This document shows, one piece after another, positions 4,685 through 6,979 of a stretch of DNA of 6,979 bases (positions within the stretch are counted from its first letter, which is position 1; every line of letters starts with the position of its first letter). The stretch is taken from positions 1-6,979 of the forward strand of contig JAJRTI010000566.1 of NCBI GenBank assembly GCA_024278415.1, in the 5' to 3' direction. The notes beneath the pieces were generated by a model. It was not told the origin of the DNA. It saw nothing but the letters and a program-made list of their open reading frames with translations, and did not search any database. This stretch comes from Planctomycetota bacterium. Lineage in GTDB: Bacteria > Planctomycetota > Brocadiia > JAJRTI01. Both the position numbers and the translations under genes were made by a program.

Positions 4685-5563
4685 ATGCCGAGAGATGGGC
4701 CACGCATCGCTCTTCCGAGGATCCTCCCCTTGCCCGGACCCCCCCTGCTCGACGACCGCCTGGAGCTGCCGCGCACGACGCCGTTGGTGGAGGTGCGCGA
4801 CGAGGACCGCTGCGCGGAGCCGCAGATTCGCACCTTCTTCTTCGACCTCGACCTCGACCTGCGGCCAGGCCAGTTTGTCCAGGTGTGGCTGCCCGGCGTG
4901 GACGAGAAGCCGTTCTCCGTGTCGTACCAGGATGGCGCCCGCACCGGCGTGACCGTGGCCAAGGTCGGGCCGTTCACGGAGCGGCTGTTCCAGTGCGCGG
5001 TCGGCGACATGATCGGCGTGCGCGGGCCGTACGGCAACGGCTTCGACTTGGGCGATGCACAGCGTATCGTGATCGTGAACGGCGGCTGCGGATGCGCGCC
5101 AACCGCGCTGCTCGCCGAACAAGCGCACCGCGGGGGACGCGACGTGACCTACATCATCGGCGCGCGCACGAGCGAATGGGTCATCTTCGAGCAGCGCATG
5201 GCCGGCCAGGGCATACGCACGCTCGTGGCGACCGACGACGGCTCCGAGGGCCACCACGGCTTCGCTACGGAGCTGTTGGAGGATGCGCTCGCTTCGGGCG
5301 CAGTCGACGCGGCATTCAGTTGCGGCCCGGAGGTGATGCTCAAGCGCGTGTTCACCCTCTGCCGCGGCGCGGGCGTGCCCTGCCAACTTTCGCTCGAGCG
5401 CTACATGAAGTGCGCGATCGGCATCTGTGGCGCCTGCGCGCTCGACAGCACGGGCTGGCTCGTGTGCAAGGACGGGCCCGTGTTCACTGGCGAGCAACTC
5501 GCGCAAGTCACCGAGTTCGGCAACTACCACCGCGACGCCGCGGGCCGGCCCGTGCCGGTGTGA
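4685..5563 (+). CDS. pyrK: PyrK-type dihydroorotate dehydrogenase electron-transfer subunit
   Basis: The 292-residue product has the PyrK layout of the ferredoxin-reductase superfamily: an FAD-binding beta-barrel (about 34-117, with PGQFVQVWLPGVDEKPFSVS at 61-80), a nucleotide-binding domain (about 126-225, with NGGCGCAPTALLAEQA) and a C-terminal [2Fe-2S] site. The cluster Cys are C243, C248, C251 and C261 (C-x4-C-x2-C-x9-C), followed by KDGPVF, a PyrK hallmark. PyrK passes electrons from dihydroorotate, oxidised by PyrD, to NAD+ in pyrimidine synthesis. All four ligands are present and the ending TEFGNYHRDAAGR looks complete. The ATG at 4685 has no clear Shine-Dalgarno site. A TTG at 4613 would lie in the terminator stem and is unlikely; TTG at residue 16 is possible. 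No pyrD is in the window, so a related sulfhydrogenase/NfnA-type subunit is the alternative. Confidence 0.82.
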   Translation: MPRDGPRIALPRILPLPGPPLLDDRLELPRTTPLVEVRDEDRCAEPQIRTFFFDLDLDLRPGQFVQVWLPGVDEKPFSVSYQDGARTGVTVAKVGPFTERLFQCAVGDMIGVRGPYGNGFDLGDAQRIVIVNGGCGCAPTALLAEQAHRGGRDVTYIIGARTSEWVIFEQRMAGQGIRTLVATDDGSEGHHGFATELLEDALASGAVDAAFSCGPEVMLKRVFTLCRGAGVPCQLSLERYMKCAIGICGACALDSTGWLVCKDGPVFTGEQLAQVTEFGNYHRDAAGRPVPV

Positions 5564-5587
5564 GCGCGGCGCCATCACGCGCATCGC

Positions 5588-5607
5588 CCGAAGCCTGGCG
5601 GCTTCGG
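5588..5607. repeat. 8-bp hairpin between pyrK and the next gene
   Basis: CCGAAGCC (5588-5595) pairs perfectly with GGCTTCGG (5600-5607) over TGGC, in the 61-base gap between the pyrK stop and the next start. No T-run follows, so it more likely shapes mRNA processing or decay within a shared transcript than ends it. Confidence 0.5.
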
Positions 5608-5624
5608 CTACCTCCCCACGCGCC

Positions 5625-6434
5625 ATGCTATCCCGCTACTTCGATTTCGGCGTAGACCTCCAGCTCCCGGAGCTGAGTGTCTGCGCCGACGGCCGCGTCA
5701 CGGCACCAGGGGGGAGCGCCATCGCCGCGCCTTACTTCCAGTGGGTCTCCGATGAGCACCCCGCGCAGGACGAGCCGCTCTCCCACCTCCTCACCGCGCC
5801 CTTCCCCGGCCACGAGTGGAACCACTTCGCCCTGTACGCGATCCAGCGCGCGCCCATCGACATCCTGCGCTCCGCGGCGTATGCGGGCATCGACCCGGGG
5901 CCGCCTGTGGAAGCCCAGTGGCGCCGCGCCAACCGGGAGGTGATCGAAAAGTCGTTCGGCCATTTGGAGCGGATGCTGCGCGTGTACCACTCGGTCTTTG
6001 GGGGGCGGCAAACGAAGCGCATCACGCAAGCCGTGCGCGAATGTCTGTCCTCGCTCTCGTTCGTGGAGGCCGTCCCCGCGGAACAAGCGGACCCGCCGCC
6101 TCCACCGGAGCGCAACGACCTTGCGGGGGATTTGGACGCGACCTACCTGCACGCGTCGTTCACTCGCGAGGCGTTCCACGCGTACCTCGACATCCGCACG
6201 CACGAAGCCCGGGGCCGCAACCCGGACGACTACCTGCTCAAGCCGCTGAGCGAGACGCCGCTACTCCAGCGCCTCCTCAATCTCTCCTCACAAGCGGCGA
6301 CGCGCTTCATCGTCAGTTGGCACCGCAAGTCGTACCGCTTCCCGCGCTTCACGAAGCGCTTCTTCCGCAGCGTGGCGAAGCTGCCCGTGCGGCACGCGAA
6401 GTTTGGGCTCTCCCTGGCCCCGCGGGAGGAGTAG
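5625..6434 (+). CDS. Uncharacterised protein, 269 residues
   Basis: I do not recognise this protein. The start is taken at the ATG at 5625; the frame is open further upstream but that part overlaps pyrK and has no other ATG before the pyrK stop. No signal peptide or membrane segment is visible, so it is probably cytoplasmic. The N-terminal part (about 1-70) is mixed, with many Pro and Gly. A helical middle (about 90-150) contains EVIEKSFGHLERMLRVYHSVF. A five-proline run (157-161) marks a linker, and a second helical part ends in a strongly basic, aromatic tail (about 221-265, RKSYRFPRFTKRFFRS) that could bind nucleic acid or a membrane surface. Codon use and GC match the neighbours. No Shine-Dalgarno site is clear. 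It follows pyrK by 61 bases on the same strand, so co-transcription is likely, but a role in pyrimidine synthesis is not implied. Confidence 0.68.
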   Translation: MLSRYFDFGVDLQLPELSVCADGRVTAPGGSAIAAPYFQWVSDEHPAQDEPLSHLLTAPFPGHEWNHFALYAIQRAPIDILRSAAYAGIDPGPPVEAQWRRANREVIEKSFGHLERMLRVYHSVFGGRQTKRITQAVRECLSSLSFVEAVPAEQADPPPPPERNDLAGDLDATYLHASFTREAFHAYLDIRTHEARGRNPDDYLLKPLSETPLLQRLLNLSSQAATRFIVSWHRKSYRFPRFTKRFFRSVAKLPVRHAKFGLSLAPREE

Positions 6435-6497
6435 CGGCCCCTCACCGGCATTTCTCACCCACGGCGACGAAGCCGCCGGAAAAGCGGAAGTGCTACC

Positions 6498-6516
6498 CCA
6501 GGGATCATGCCCCTGG
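6498..6516. terminator. Short hairpin between convergent genes
   Basis: CCAGGG (6498-6503) pairs with CCCTGG (6511-6516) over a seven-base loop, starting one base beyond the stop codon of the minus-strand gene. A CTTTT run lies about ten bases further on the minus strand (near 6480), too far for a classic terminator. It may help end transcripts from both sides of this 83-base convergent gap. Confidence 0.3.
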
Positions 6517-6517
6517 T

Positions 6518-6979
6518 CTATTGAGAAACCTTCAGGATGCGCAGGTCTCTGCCCCCCAAGCGGAAATGCAGGGGGCCTTTGGGCGGCTTGATTTCGGTTT
6601 GCGTGAGCGCGTCGATCATCTTGATTTGCGATTTGTCGAGTCCGAGGGCCGCGTAGTCGATGCTGACCTTTGCCTCTGCCGGCTCGAAGTTCCAATTGCC
6701 AACCACGATCAGGGCCTCTTTTCCTTTCTTGAGGTAGGTGCTGGCGAAAACGTTCGGCGCATCCGTTTTCGCTGGTGTTTTCGCATCCCAGTAAGGGATG
6801 AACTCCGAGGACGTCCACCACTCATCCATCAGATCCCAGATAGGCCACATTTCGTCGGTCCCTATCGTGGGCATGACTCGGTGCAGGAGGCACAGGGTGA
6901 GTATCTCGTGAAGGGGCACCGGCCCGCCGTAACGCTTGGCCCGGTAGGCATAGTAGTGGAAGGTGTACCAGGAATAGGG
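6518..6979 (-). CDS. Glycoside-hydrolase-like protein, C-terminal 153 residues (5' end outside the window)
   Basis: The minus-strand frame is open to the window edge and ends with TAG at 6518-6520. The visible 153 residues start with PYSWYTFHYYAYRAKRYGG, pass through an aromatic-rich helical part (LHRVMPTIGTDEMWPIWDLMDEWW) and end in a beta-rich module (from about residue 85) with ALIVVGNWNFEPAEAKVSIDY and a GRDLRILKV terminus. This is the usual end of large carbohydrate-active enzymes in which a TIM-barrel is followed by a small beta-sandwich. It reminds me of DUF6067/GH123-like proteins of PVC bacteria, but that is a memory-based guess. The catalytic domain lies outside the window, so no active-site residue can be checked. 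It converges with the unknown gene ending at 6434. Confidence 0.66.
   Translation of the reverse strand, partial: PYSWYTFHYYAYRAKRYGGPVPLHEILTLCLLHRVMPTIGTDEMWPIWDLMDEWWTSSEFIPYWDAKTPAKTDAPNVFASTYLKKGKEALIVVGNWNFEPAEAKVSIDYAALGLDKSQIKMIDALTQTEIKPPKGPLHFRLGGRDLRILKVSQ

Noticed and set aside
4418..5626. 402-residue minus-strand frame opposite the sigma gene end and pyrK
   Set aside because: It runs antisense across two well-supported genes and through the terminator. Its Ala/Arg/His-rich composition is typical of a GC-rich shadow frame.

Overview
The window reads as GC-rich bacterial DNA, probably from an uncultured member of the PVC group (Verrucomicrobiota, Lentisphaerota or Planctomycetota) or a relative. 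The pointers are weak and come from memory: hairpin-rich dispersed repeats, mostly poor Shine-Dalgarno sites, a glycoside-hydrolase-like C-terminus of a kind I associate with that group, and a two-region sigma factor. No marker gene fixes the taxonomy.

Layout. Positions 1-39 (minus) hold the first 13 codons of an IS110-family transposase with a good ribosome-binding site. The non-coding end of that element follows (about 40-170) and can fold into a bulged stem-loop; in IS110-group elements this is where the bridge RNA lies. Next is a short remnant of a YD-repeat (RHS-type) protein on the plus strand (188-397). From about 398 to 1068 no gene is supported. That stretch is packed with inverted repeats, including three copies of one hairpin whose stems differ by compensating base changes.

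A 604-residue O-antigen-ligase-like membrane protein occupies 1069-2883 (minus). It has an unusual Pro-Ala-Lys repeat loop and is followed by a strong hairpin at 1001-1050. An 873-base divergent intergenic region (2884-3756) carries a possible minus-strand promoter, a minus-strand terminator-like hairpin, a 16-base dyad and a 9-bp hairpin. On the plus strand come a sigma-70-family factor (3757-4581), a very long hairpin plus T-run terminator (4606-4678), a PyrK-type FAD/[2Fe-2S] electron-transfer subunit (4685-5563) and an unrecognised 269-residue protein (5625-6434). The window ends in the C-terminal part of a convergent glycoside-hydrolase-like protein (6518 to the edge, minus).

How the parts relate. 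The first kilobase looks like a decayed accessory region: an insertion sequence beside an RHS remnant and repeat debris. The ligase-like gene and the sigma-factor gene are transcribed divergently. The sigma gene and pyrK are separated by the terminator, which ends six bases before the only good pyrK start codon, so pyrK is either read from an internal promoter or controlled by readthrough. No CRISPR array, tRNA or rRNA was seen. The best candidates for something new are the possible bridge RNA, the covarying hairpin family, the terminator/attenuator in front of pyrK and the altered DNA-recognition residues of the sigma factor.
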